Positions 1 through 8,110 of a stretch of DNA of 64,000 nucleotides are shown one piece after another (positions within the stretch are counted from its first letter, which is position 1; each line of letters begins with the position of its first letter). Both the position numbers and the translations under genes were made by a program. Where the stretch lies: contig JAECUM010011042.1 in NCBI GenBank assembly GCA_016617855.1, forward strand, positions 1-64,000, written 5' to 3'. The DNA is from Megalonaias nervosa. Its lineage: Eukaryota; Mollusca; Bivalvia; Unionida; Unionidae. The notes beneath the pieces are model-generated. The model saw only the letters and a list, made by a program, of their open reading frames with translations. It did no database searches and was not told the origin of the DNA.

Positions 1-792
1 AGTAATCTCAAATGGACTGAAATTCTTCGTAGAGTTCTTGGATCAACCGAAGGTAACATTGCAACGTTTACTAACATCGGAACGATCAGAGATTCATCAA
101 TATCTATTACAGGAATTCGAGATGAAATTCGAAAAAGTGTTTCTGATCGTTTAAAATCCACCGGGGGTATTATGACCGGCGAAATTAACATTAATTCAAA
201 CAAAATTGTTGCTCTACGATCACCAGACGGCGACGAAGATGCCGCAACGAAGAAATATGTGGATGATAGCGATACCACGATCAATGATAGAGTAAATACA
301 CTTCGAGCCGAGTATGACGTTCATGTAGGTGCGTTTAATAATACTCGTAGAAATTTTCAAAAACTTAATAAAACCGCTGAAGAATTCTTTGGAAGTCCAC
401 CAACCGTTGATATTAAACTCACCGACATTGATACAAAACTCAAGGATATTGTCAGTGGAATTCCTAATATCACTGAAAAAAAGAATCTGATTAAAATTCC
501 ACACAAACAAATTAACAACATCACGTACACGGTGGCGTCTGGGGTATCAACGTGGACACTGCGCAATAACATTCTCGAATATACCGCAGAAGTAACTGGG
601 TTATACAGGTTATCCATGTATGGTTTGGAAATTACTGCGGCCACTTCATCATCGCCGAATGTATATCATAGTCCTCTACTGGTGATGCTAACCAAGGACA
701 CCAAAGAAACATTTACGTTGATATCAAAGGAAATACCCCCGAGACGTTACTGGTGGTGTCTGGAATTTATCACTGTCTTAGGCAACAACTAA
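1..792 (+). CDS. fibre-like structural protein, 5' end outside window
   Basis: The frame is open from the first base to the TAA at 790-792, so at least 263 residues are visible and the start is missing; the Met at 172 is internal. Residues about 55-85 contain GGIMTGEININ followed by AATKKYVDD, the pattern of collar or shaft repeats in long tail fibres and in fibre-like proteins of eukaryotic virus-like elements. The C-terminal 100 residues look beta-rich with aromatic residues (RRYWWCLEF near the end), as expected for a head or receptor-binding domain. It is followed after 6 nt by the next gene on the same strand, so the three plus-strand genes to 2770 look like one structural cluster. The role in a virion is inferred from this pattern and the neighbours, not shown. 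Confidence 0.6.
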   Translation, partial: SNLKWTEILRRVLGSTEGNIATFTNIGTIRDSSISITGIRDEIRKSVSDRLKSTGGIMTGEININSNKIVALRSPDGDEDAATKKYVDDSDTTINDRVNTLRAEYDVHVGAFNNTRRNFQKLNKTAEEFFGSPPTVDIKLTDIDTKLKDIVSGIPNITEKKNLIKIPHKQINNITYTVASGVSTWTLRNNILEYTAEVTGLYRLSMYGLEITAATSSSPNVYHSPLLVMLTKDTKETFTLISKEIPPRRYWWCLEFITVLGNN

Positions 793-801
793 AGTATAAT
801 G
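793..801 (+). promoter_or_regulatory. TATA-like spacer abutting start codon
   Basis: The whole 6-nt spacer between the upstream stop and this ATG reads AGTATA, giving AGTATAATG. The same AGTATAAT string lies in the next spacer (1279-1291). It may be a late-promoter or initiator element; this is inferred from recurrence only. Confidence 0.35.
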
Positions 802-1278
802 ATAGACGTTCAGCGATACAGATACGATCAAGTAACGACATGGCAGAATAAATTAAAAACCATCATCGATAATTATACAGCAAAAATAAAGAAGTATCGT
901 AGACGTGCAACCGTCGTTGATAGCATGGTTTATTCGGTTTCTACGCTAGTTGCTGGAACCGGCGTAGTATTATCAACGCTGATGATGACAGCGCCGATCG
1001 TTGTAACAATCATTGTTTCATCGTCAACGTCGATCGCTGAAATATTTAATATAATCGCAAAAAAGATAAATACGTGCACGAATGAAAAATTGAACGAGTA
1101 CACGATGAAATTACGTACTGCAACGACCGCATACTCTAAATTATCGTTGATGATTTCTTCGTCGCTTAATGATGGAATAATCACCGATGAAGAATTCAGT
1201 ATCGCAATAAAGATATACAATGAAGTATTCGACGACAACGTCGTTAATGATGTCGTCGTCGGTGATTTAAAACAATAA
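799..1278 (+). CDS. small protein with two membrane helices
   Basis: This 159-residue protein has a basic N-terminal helix (about residues 1-38, with KIKKYRRR), two adjacent hydrophobic segments (about 40-62 and 65-86) and a long amphipathic C-terminal half ending in an acidic tail. Helix, membrane hairpin, helix is the layout of SLATT-type membrane proteins, but the resemblance is architectural only. It starts 6 nt after the fibre-like gene and ends 10 nt before the capsid-like gene, so it is probably co-expressed with virion proteins. A membrane or virion-associated role is inferred; I do not recognise the family with certainty. Confidence 0.6.
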   Translation: MIDVQRYRYDQVTTWQNKLKTIIDNYTAKIKKYRRRATVVDSMVYSVSTLVAGTGVVLSTLMMTAPIVVTIIVSSSTSIAEIFNIIAKKINTCTNEKLNEYTMKLRTATTAYSKLSLMISSSLNDGIITDEEFSIAIKIYNEVFDDNVVNDVVVGDLKQ

Positions 1279-1291
1279 TAGTATAATAATG
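1279..1291 (+). promoter_or_regulatory. TATA-like spacer abutting start codon
   Basis: The 10-nt spacer TAGTATAATA runs directly into the ATG at 1289. It shares AGTATAAT with the spacer at 793-801, which supports a common signal rather than chance AT-richness. Confidence 0.35.
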
Positions 1292-2770
1292 TCAACGTTC
1301 GATCAACGATCTCAGGAATTATTACAACAGATCGTCACTAATACTGCTCCGGTAAGAACCACAATGATATCAGCGAGTTCAACTAATCCTGAATTCAGTA
1401 TTAATTTTCCAACTGCAATACCAGCATCCGAGATAGCATTGGCGCAATTACGGGTTTATTATAGTTGGCCTAATATTAGGTCGACATCGTTTGGTGGACC
1501 ACAACCGAATAATTCATTAGTATTTGCAAATAAAAACAAACCCGATGGAACTCCTGATTGGCAAGTAGTCAGTGTACCAACGGGAAGTTATCAAATCGAA
1601 CAAATCAATGAAGAATTCCAGCGCAGAATTAAATCCATCACAGGAAAAGAATCAAAGATTGTCATTACCGTTCATGAGCCAACGTTATCTTCTGCGGTGG
1701 AAATATTGTCGCCGGATTATGCTGTGGACATATATCAGTCTTGGATTAGATCAGTGTTAGGATGGCTCGAGGTCGCGCCGGTTTATGAAGGTCCACCAGA
1801 ACCACGCCGAGATGATTTCGTAGTAACTGAGTTGCCATACACAACAATTCCAAAATATTTACCTGATCATGATGTTCAAGCAGAATATCATTATGAGCAT
1901 GTTTTAGACACTGACGGAACAGAGTATCCTTCAATCACTCATGAAGAGGATATGTTTCCAGATTTTCAATTTTACAAGGGAAAAGACAAAAGTCTTAGTA
2001 TATATCAGGAGTATCATTTTTATGATGTACCAATTAAATACATTTCTGCAGCTATTAACGTTGATTATAATGGTAAAATCACTGATTTAGAAAATCTATT
2101 TTTGTCATTGTCGCAATTTTACAACAATGATACAAAACAACAAATTATTAAAACAATAACAGATTTAAATCAAATACGATCAGATATGTATTTCATCAAT
2201 AAAATTTTTGTTTCAATTTTCTTCTATGATAATAAATCTCTTCGATATAGAAAATTTGCACAATCAGTTCTTAATTATTACAAAATAACTGTAGAACAAC
2301 TTGAAACATTTATAATACCAGATTTTGATATAACCGTATTAAAAAGGAAACTCAATGACGTTATCGATAATTACTTTCCTCAAATCCTCGAATCATGGAG
2401 AAAGATTGCTCCACCAGCAAGTATTCTCAGATACAATAATGATCCATATGGGGGTGGTCGTCATGTCTCACCGGGTATCGTTAATATCACATCAACGATC
2501 GCGGTTAATTTAGTATTTGATGCCGTCGACGGCAGTTATCAAGTGGACACTGATAAATCCAACCAGGCCCAACAAGGATACATTCTCTACTCATTTACAC
2601 CTCAAGTCCCTCCAGGTTATTTGATTGTATCAGAACCAATCAACGTTGTTTATCTGAAATGTCACAGTCGTCTCTTATCACGGATAAATTTCAAACTTAC
2701 TGACCAAAATGGCCACTTGCTCGATCTTAGGTCGGAGTCGCTGAATGTAAACCTGCATGTACGCTCATAA
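1289..2770 (+). CDS. putative capsid-like structural protein
   Basis: An intact 493-residue frame. The N-terminal 120 residues are beta-rich with regularly spaced hydrophobic residues (NPEFSINFPTAI, then PTGSYQIEQINEEFQRRI), the pattern of a jelly-roll-like uncharacterised protein that recurs beside integrase, polymerase and ATPase genes in invertebrate virus-like elements. Residues about 160-230 are proline- and acid-rich, about 270-360 look helical, and the C-terminal 100 residues are again beta-rich and end in LNVNLHVRS. Position after the fibre-like and membrane genes fits a virion protein. Whether it is a major capsid, minor capsid (penton) or other protein cannot be decided from sequence alone. 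No internal stops, in contrast to the polymerase. Confidence 0.6.
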   Translation: MSTFDQRSQELLQQIVTNTAPVRTTMISASSTNPEFSINFPTAIPASEIALAQLRVYYSWPNIRSTSFGGPQPNNSLVFANKNKPDGTPDWQVVSVPTGSYQIEQINEEFQRRIKSITGKESKIVITVHEPTLSSAVEILSPDYAVDIYQSWIRSVLGWLEVAPVYEGPPEPRRDDFVVTELPYTTIPKYLPDHDVQAEYHYEHVLDTDGTEYPSITHEEDMFPDFQFYKGKDKSLSIYQEYHFYDVPIKYISAAINVDYNGKITDLENLFLSLSQFYNNDTKQQIIKTITDLNQIRSDMYFINKIFVSIFFYDNKSLRYRKFAQSVLNYYKITVEQLETFIIPDFDITVLKRKLNDVIDNYFPQILESWRKIAPPASILRYNNDPYGGGRHVSPGIVNITSTIAVNLVFDAVDGSYQVDTDKSNQAQQGYILYSFTPQVPPGYLIVSEPINVVYLKCHSRLLSRINFKLTDQNGHLLDLRSESLNVNLHVRS

Positions 2771-2844
2771 ATGAGCGTCATCGAAGAAAACACCAAGCAA
2801 AAACAAATGTCAGAAAGAACGTCAAGGATACAACAATTATTTTT

Positions 2845-3333
2845 TTACGGTTTAAAATTAGCTGGGACAACTTTACAAGTGGGTATTCTAGCTTCGTCGT
2901 CGTAGTCACTGATGACTTCGTCATTGGTGACGTTGTCAGTGACGCAGTCACTAGTGACACAATCACTACAGTCACACTCAGTGGCGAAGTCACCGTCTTT
3001 ATCTTTAGCCAGTAATTCTTCCGCGTCTTCGTTTATCAACTCCGTCATCGCCATGATATCTCTCAGCTGTTTTATACGAGCGTGTACGAGTCTTTTCGTT
3101 TCGTATTCGTGAGATAATTCTAACCTAACCTTTTCGACGGCCCGTGATAACGGCACAAATAATCTCACCTGCGCATCCGTGATTGCCGCCAGCGATCGTA
3201 ACATCGCCTGCTGAATTATCTTTATAAATCTATAATCGGCGGGTAAAGTATACCTATTTTCTGACCTCCGAAATTGTAATGATTCAAAATCACTCATTAT
3301 TTTTTCAGGATCAAGTTGGTCAGATATTTTCAC
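2845..3333 (-). CDS. hypothetical acidic coiled-coil protein, start uncertain
   Basis: About 163 residues, transcribed towards the plus-strand structural genes. The middle (residues about 45-110) is helical and charged, probably a coiled coil. The tail is Asp/Glu/Thr/Cys-rich (CDCSDC, then repeated VTSDCVTDNVTN-like units) and is encoded by short alternating GTGAC/GTCAC motifs at about 2890-2995. The codon at 3333 is GTG, not ATG. The frame stays open upstream to about 3490 without any ATG, while an ATG at 3392 opens a different short frame, so either the start is non-canonical or a small frameshift separates the true start from the body. No family recognised. Confidence 0.45.
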   Translation of the reverse strand: MKISDQLDPEKIMSDFESLQFRRSENRYTLPADYRFIKIIQQAMLRSLAAITDAQVRLFVPLSRAVEKVRLELSHEYETKRLVHARIKQLRDIMAMTELINEDAEELLAKDKDGDFATECDCSDCVTSDCVTDNVTNDEVISDYDDEARIPTCKVVPANFKP

Positions 3334-3473
3334 GCCGCTGTGTTGTAATTTCTTAATAGCAAAATAATTGATGTGATGTTTTCGTGATTCATTATTTTTT
3401 ACATTATAAATTATTTGTTTAAATAAAAATAGATTTCTGAGTAAATATTTCTGAATGAAAATAAAATATTTGA

Positions 3474-3984
3474 GAAAATCTGACCAAAGTCACAATTTTG
3501 ACGGGCATTATACCCCTCAAATTCATAAAATCTGTACAGAATTCGCAAACTGACGGGTATAATGCCCATCAAATTCATGAAATCTGTACAGAATTCGCAA
3601 ACTGACGGGTATAATGCCCATCAAATTCATGAAATCTGTACAGAATTCGCAAACTGACGGGCATTATACCCCTCAAATTCATAAAATCTGTACAGAATTC
3701 GCAAACTGACGGGTATAATGCCCATCAAATTCATGAAATCTGTACAGAATTCGCAAACTGACGGGTATAATGCCCATCAAATTCATAAAATCTGTACAGA
3801 ATTTATGAATTATGCACAAAATTCATTAAAAAAAATCTGAATCATAATAAATATTTATAAAAAAATAAAATATTTTACAGAATCTGTATTATACCTCTCA
3901 AATTCATGAAATCTGTACAAAATTCCAACGCAGACGGGTGTTGTGCCCATCAAATTCAGAAAATCTGACCAAAGTCACAATTTT
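3474..3984. repeat. 52-bp tandem array with orientation-switching palindrome
   Basis: Six units of 52 bp begin at 3500, 3552, 3604, 3656, 3708 and 3760, each with GACGGG, a 13-bp core, then a constant stretch containing CTGTACAGAATTCGC. The core is GGGCATTATACCC in units 1 and 4 and its exact reverse complement, GGGTATAATGCCC, in units 2, 3, 5 and 6. Two decayed units follow (about 3880-3970). The array is bracketed by a 26-bp direct repeat (3474-3499 and 3959-3984, starting GAAAATCTGACC). It is non-coding and lies between convergent and divergent gene blocks of the virus-like element. Confidence 0.85.
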
Positions 3985-4119
3985 ATATTACCTATCAAAT
4001 TTAGAAAATCTGACGAAATTTCATAAAAAATAATAAAAGTATTTCTAATCAGATAAATATAAAATATATTCTGAATGTAAAAATATATATTTTATAAATT
4101 CAAAAATAAACAGCAGCTA

Positions 4120-4340
4120 TGATGCTCAGTCTACCATTCCACTGGGTCCCTTTGCCAATAAGATCCTAAGAGTCCTTGTTGGGGGTATCAAGCCACAGGC
4201 ACTCTTCGTGGTTAAGACCTGTCATATGGTCCACAGGCACCTTATTGAGACTTTTTGGTTCGTCGGACATTCTTTCTGAATGTCCCTATGTGGGTACCCT
4301 TCAGTGTCACAAGGTCGCGAGTTCACATCACCCTGCTGTT
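4120..4340. other. GC-richer unassigned stretch, possible SINE fragment
   Basis: This stretch is less AT-rich than its surroundings and contains CGTGGTTAAGACC (about 4208-4220), like an A box, and GGTCGCGAGTTCACATC (about 4313-4329), like a B box. The two boxes are too far apart for a simple tRNA. No coding frame is convincing. Confidence 0.25.
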
Positions 4341-4345
4341 TATTT

Positions 4346-4480
4346 TAGGGACGCAAGCGCATATCGATTTCATGTAACCCCCTCCCCCCAAATCAAACCC
4401 CGGGGTAAGTGCAAAACTGCACCCACCACGTTGTTCAACATGGTGAGGGTTACATGAAATCTCATGGGGCTTGCGCCCCA
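4346..4480. repeat. foldback repeat with nested hairpins
   Basis: The left arm (about 4350-4383, GGGACGCAAGCGC then TTTCATGTAACCCC) is matched in inverse by the right arm (about 4446-4480, GAGGGTTACATGAAAT then GGGGCTTGCGCCCC). The loop holds two smaller hairpins, GTGCAAAACTGCAC and CACCACGTTG paired with AACATGGTG. It may be a foldback transposon remnant inserted in the virus-like element. Confidence 0.5.
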
Positions 4481-4527
4481 ACTATAATAGCATCTGTCGC
4501 CGAATGCAAGATAATATATCTTTAGCA

Positions 4528-4608
4528 TTTTTGGAGACTTGAACACGCAGAGAGTCTACACTAGTATCTGCACGCAAACGCCTTAACCACACGGCTATCA
4601 GAGCTGTT
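4528..4608 (-). repeat. tRNA-like sequence, probable SINE head
   Basis: On the minus strand there is an A-box-like TAGCCGTGTGGTTAAGGCG and, about 35 nt later, a B-box-like GTGTTCAAGTCTCC. The acceptor ends do not pair, so this is more likely a degenerate tRNA-derived SINE or pseudo-tRNA than a working tRNA gene. Confidence 0.4.
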
Positions 4609-4619
4609 ATGAATTATAA

Positions 4620-5140
4620 TTAAATTTAAGTATATAAATATTCACACTGTCTCATAGTGACAATGTCATGGACGGCAAATCCCTATACCGAAATAATATT
4701 CTGTTTCTGAATAAATTCTGCAATTTTATATATTTCTGCCGTTTCTGCTTTATTAAAACACTGTAACACTGTTACGGCCAGAACTCTGTGTTAGTAAATG
4801 CACTGGATCGATATTATTCTGGTATATTCCGCCTACTACAGAACTGCGTGGATTCATTTAGTATAGTGTCGACTGCTGCGATCTATATGTGTACAATATA
4901 ATATCACGGCTGAGGTTTTTATGTTTTCTTTGAGGATATATTTTCTGCAATTAATACTTCCACAACGTTAAATGTCTGGACTGGAGAGATATTTAAGTAT
5001 TACGATTAGACTGTAGTACAATAACTGCTCAATTACTCTATTAACAATGACGGATTCTTATCACTGAATTTATATAAGCAATAACAAAAAAAAGGAAGAC
5101 AACTACTTGATTGCTCTATCAACGATGACGGATTTATCTC
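4620..5140. other. AT-rich stretch without recognised features
   Basis: No convincing coding frame on either strand. Related phrases (ACAATAACTGCTC and CTCTATTAACAATGACGGA, then CTCTATCAACGATGACGGA near 5115) suggest a short old duplication. Otherwise nothing is recognised. Confidence 0.4.
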
Positions 5141-5143
5141 TCT

Positions 5144-5655
5144 TTATTGTATATTCCGGAATGTAATTCTTTGATCGTATTTAACTGAATATGCTGATTT
5201 GGTTATTTTTTCTGCAACACGTTGTACTGATCTCGAGTGAATACCAAAATATTTCCCAGCCGCATTCATAGAATTAAAAATTCTCTCTTCACCAGTCTCT
5301 GTATTTATGGATATAACCGATCTCTTTTCAAACATTTTACATCTCCCAGCATTTCCAAATATATTATTCTGACTTTGTGTAACAACACGCAAATTATTTA
5401 AAGAATTATCTTTCGGGTCTGAATTTATGTGATCAATTACAAGTCCGTCTTCGATGACCCCATGAAAACACCCGAAGATGAACCTATGTGAGTGATATCT
5501 TTCTTTTTCCAACACTAAATCTAAAATAACCAGCATTGTCAACAGTACCGACTGTTTTTTTTCGTTGACAGTGTCTGATAACACCATCACGAGACGCTTC
5601 ATAATTTTTAATGATAGGGTGCTGTACAAATTTCTTTTGCTCCATTTATATATAA
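5144..5655 (-). pseudogene. HNH homing-type endonuclease, frameshifted
   Basis: The C-terminal part is open from about 5495 to 5144 and contains an HNH core (HRFIFGCFHG, VIDHINSD, NSLNNLRVVT) followed by a NUMOD-like helix-turn-helix (FNSMNAAGKYFGIHSRSVQRVA region, residues about 115-140). The family is a double-strand endonuclease that often sits inside mobile or viral genomes. The matching N-terminal part begins with an ATG near 5655 in another frame and stops at a TAG just before 5490, so a small insertion or deletion near 5490-5495 has split the gene. The frame open upstream of this point in the C-terminal frame does not look like coding sequence. A TATATATAAATG string precedes the upstream ATG. 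Confidence 0.7.
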
Positions 5656-5657
5656 TA

Positions 5658-5963
5658 TTATTTGTCTAAATGATAATCTTGAAATCTGGCCAGATAGTCT
5701 TCAGCGGTTTTTAACGGAGACTCACCTGACGACTTCTTATCATAATATCGTTTCAACTCTCTGTATCTTTTACCGCCACACGCTACACATAACCGTGTTT
5801 CTCCTCTGACTCCAACGCCGCATCGTAAACACGGTTTTGGTCCTAGACTACCTCTACGATAACTTTGCATATGTTGGCCACAGAATTCATTTACGCATGA
5901 TTTATTACAAGGAGTTGAAAATCCAATCATAAGCCATCGGCATCGGTTGTTTGTTTGAATCAT
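5658..5963 (-). CDS. small zinc-ribbon protein
   Basis: An intact 101-residue frame beginning ATG directly after TATATATA (TATATATATAATG). It has at least eight Cys and His residues in pairs: PCNKSC, FCGQH, PCLRCGVGV, LCVACG, which suggests two zinc-binding ribbons or knuckles. A basic helix follows (KRYRELKRYYDKK). Similar small Cys-rich proteins accompany polymerase and integrase genes in invertebrate virus-like elements; nucleic-acid binding is inferred. It ends 3 nt before the HNH gene on the same strand and is divergent from the polymerase, with about 50 nt of AT-rich sequence between them. Confidence 0.6.
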   Translation of the reverse strand: MIQTNNRCRWLMIGFSTPCNKSCVNEFCGQHMQSYRRGSLGPKPCLRCGVGVRGETRLCVACGGKRYRELKRYYDKKSSGESPLKTAEDYLARFQDYHLDK

Positions 5964-6018
5964 TATATATATAATTAAAGTTTAATTAAACATATATATT
6001 TGTCTTAAATATAGTATG
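5964..6018. promoter_or_regulatory. short AT-rich divergent promoter region
   Basis: About 52 nt of almost pure A/T separate the minus-strand zinc-ribbon ATG (5963) from the plus-strand polymerase ATG (6016). Both sides carry TATA-like strings (TATATATATAATG on minus, AATATAGTATG on plus). A bidirectional promoter is inferred. Confidence 0.35.
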
Positions 6019-8110
6019 GAGGAATTTGAGAGATTATCCACGATTGAACCTTCCACTGCAAGATTTGATCTTGACAAATTACCAAAATCTAAATTTAATT
6101 TTTCCATGCAAGATCTGGCTTTGATAAATAGTGATATAACCGATCGTATCCGTGAAGGCAAAAAAGAATTTCGCAATGATGGTGCGGCTCATACTTGGTC
6201 GACATTCAGGATTATGAACGACACCAGCGGTGTTGTTGTTGACGCTAGAATGAGCGACAAACGAAGTAAAAATATTACTAACTATCTCGACAATCAGAGA
6301 TATATTATTTTAGTAAAATTTATCGTTCAGACAGATGATGATACTTGGATTATTCGTGATATACGCGAACCTGTACGACTTCATACTGGAAATAATACTG
6401 TTACATTAAATAAACAATCCAAGCCAGGAATATTGACCGGTATCGATAAACCGTATTATGAACGGGCATATCCTGTCACGGCAGTTATATATGCAATATA
6501 TCCGCTAAATAATAAACCTAGCGTTGGGGATCTCAAACCGATGAAAATTTCAAGAATAAACTGCGTAGCTGAACGAGTTATGGAACATTTCTCAAAAGCA
6601 ATACGAGGAAACGGTTTAACAGATATAAGACGCACAAAAATAAACGAGTGGGCAGAAACAGTTAGAGATACCGGAGCATCTATCAGTGACGTTGCTAAGC
6701 TAGAAAAGAAATTAAGATTTCCAATAACAGTAAAAACACTAACCGGGGAAATTTTGTACAAACAGAAATATGCAAAATATTGAGCTCCAATAACAATCAT
6801 CGATCATAACGCGCATGCATGGACTGATGCTGTAACAATATTTCCACGAGTTAGGACAGTCAGACTTTATGACGATTATATATATATTCGATGCTATCAG
6901 TGATATTAGCAAGAACGACCCTGTATCTGTTTGGTTATTTCAGAGTTCAGAATCCGCATATTACGATCAATTTGTAAAACCTAACGGAGATATTTACCGT
7001 AGAGAATCTCTCCATGAAGAAATGAAAAATCTTGCGAAGCGCCTTTGGCGTGAATATAATTCTGATGATGTTGAAGTTGAGCAATTACCAAATAATTGTC
7101 TTACAGTTCCATCAGTTGCGGCTCACTTTGCTCAGAAGAAAAATTCATGGTCGCCGACACGATCAGAATTCCTCGAAGATGTTCAACGTAGTTGTGTCGA
7201 ATATGGGCATGGCGGATTATGGAATACCAAATACGATCATCGTAAAGTTATATCCGTTGATATGGTTGCGTGTTATCCTGGAAGTTTTCTTGGATACGGA
7301 GAATGTTCTGAATTTTTCAAAAGATTTGGTCATCCGACACATAAATGACAAGAGTGGCAATAAATGGACTATTACCTGATTTTGATTTAACTGGATTTGC
7401 TTGTGTAAAATCGTTTAAGTTCCGTGATAATCTTCATCCGATCGTTTATGCGTGGTTTGGTAGACATTTCTCAGAAAAACATTGGGTTCCAACGGTATTA
7501 TTACGATACATGCTTGATACTGAAATCTTAGTGTCGTTGAGTGTCAGTGAAGCTATTATATCATAACATTCGCAGAAACAAATTTGGTTACCGCAACAAA
7601 AGAAACATTCCCTGACAGATCCAGATGAAGATTGGGATAGAATTGATTATGAAAATAAAGTTGAAAAAAATCTCGGTAGAAAATTAATTGGTAAATTTAC
7701 TCAAGGTGGTTCGTATGATCATAAACGGCATTGTACAAGATTGATCATGGATGATGCGGAGTTAGATTTTATAATTACTGATACAACGAACAAAGGAACA
7801 TTTATAAGCTGAAGCAATGCTTATTTGTCAGATGGAACCAAACTAGGTACAGTAGTGAGTTATATTGATGGTGAGTCACCGCAATTTACTCATTTAAGAT
7901 CTTCTATGCTCGCTTACGTTTCTATAAATTTATTATCGATGATAAATAGATTTCCTTGTTACGCTGTCAGAGTTGCTACGGATTCGTTTTATATAAATAA
8001 AGCGTATTTAGATTTGGTAAAACCGTTACTCGGTAGCGGAGAATGGGGATCATGGAGAATAAAACAAGAAAGTATACTTGATTATTCTGAAACAGCAGAT
8101 GTTGATATCG
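6016..8110 (+). pseudogene. family B DNA polymerase (viral type), multiply broken
   Basis: The N-terminal 255 codons (6016-6783) end at a TGA; the same frame continues to about 6895, where reading moves to the +1 frame (6869-7348), then back (7345 on). Further in-frame stops lie at 7564-7566 (TAA) and 7810-7812 (TGA). Polymerase motifs remain visible: motif A as VDMVACYPGSF (about 7255-7290), a conserved RKLIGKFTQGG block (about 7677-7710), and motif C as RVATDSFYI (about 7970-7995). The family is the viral B-type polymerase of Polinton, adintovirus and related elements, usually protein-primed. With at least three stops and two frameshifts it cannot yield a full enzyme. A third shift near 8105-8150 leads into the helicase frame. 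Confidence 0.8.

Noticed and set aside
220..644. Minus-strand frames opposite the fibre-like gene
   Set aside because: They are antisense shadows of a longer plus-strand frame with coherent motifs.
799..1278. Firm assignment to the SLATT effector family
   Set aside because: Only the helix and membrane layout is similar; no signature residue supports the assignment, so the entry is kept as a membrane protein of unknown family.
4528..4608. A functional tRNA gene
   Set aside because: A- and B-box-like sequences are present, but the acceptor ends do not pair and the anticodon arm is not convincing; SINE or pseudo-tRNA is more likely.
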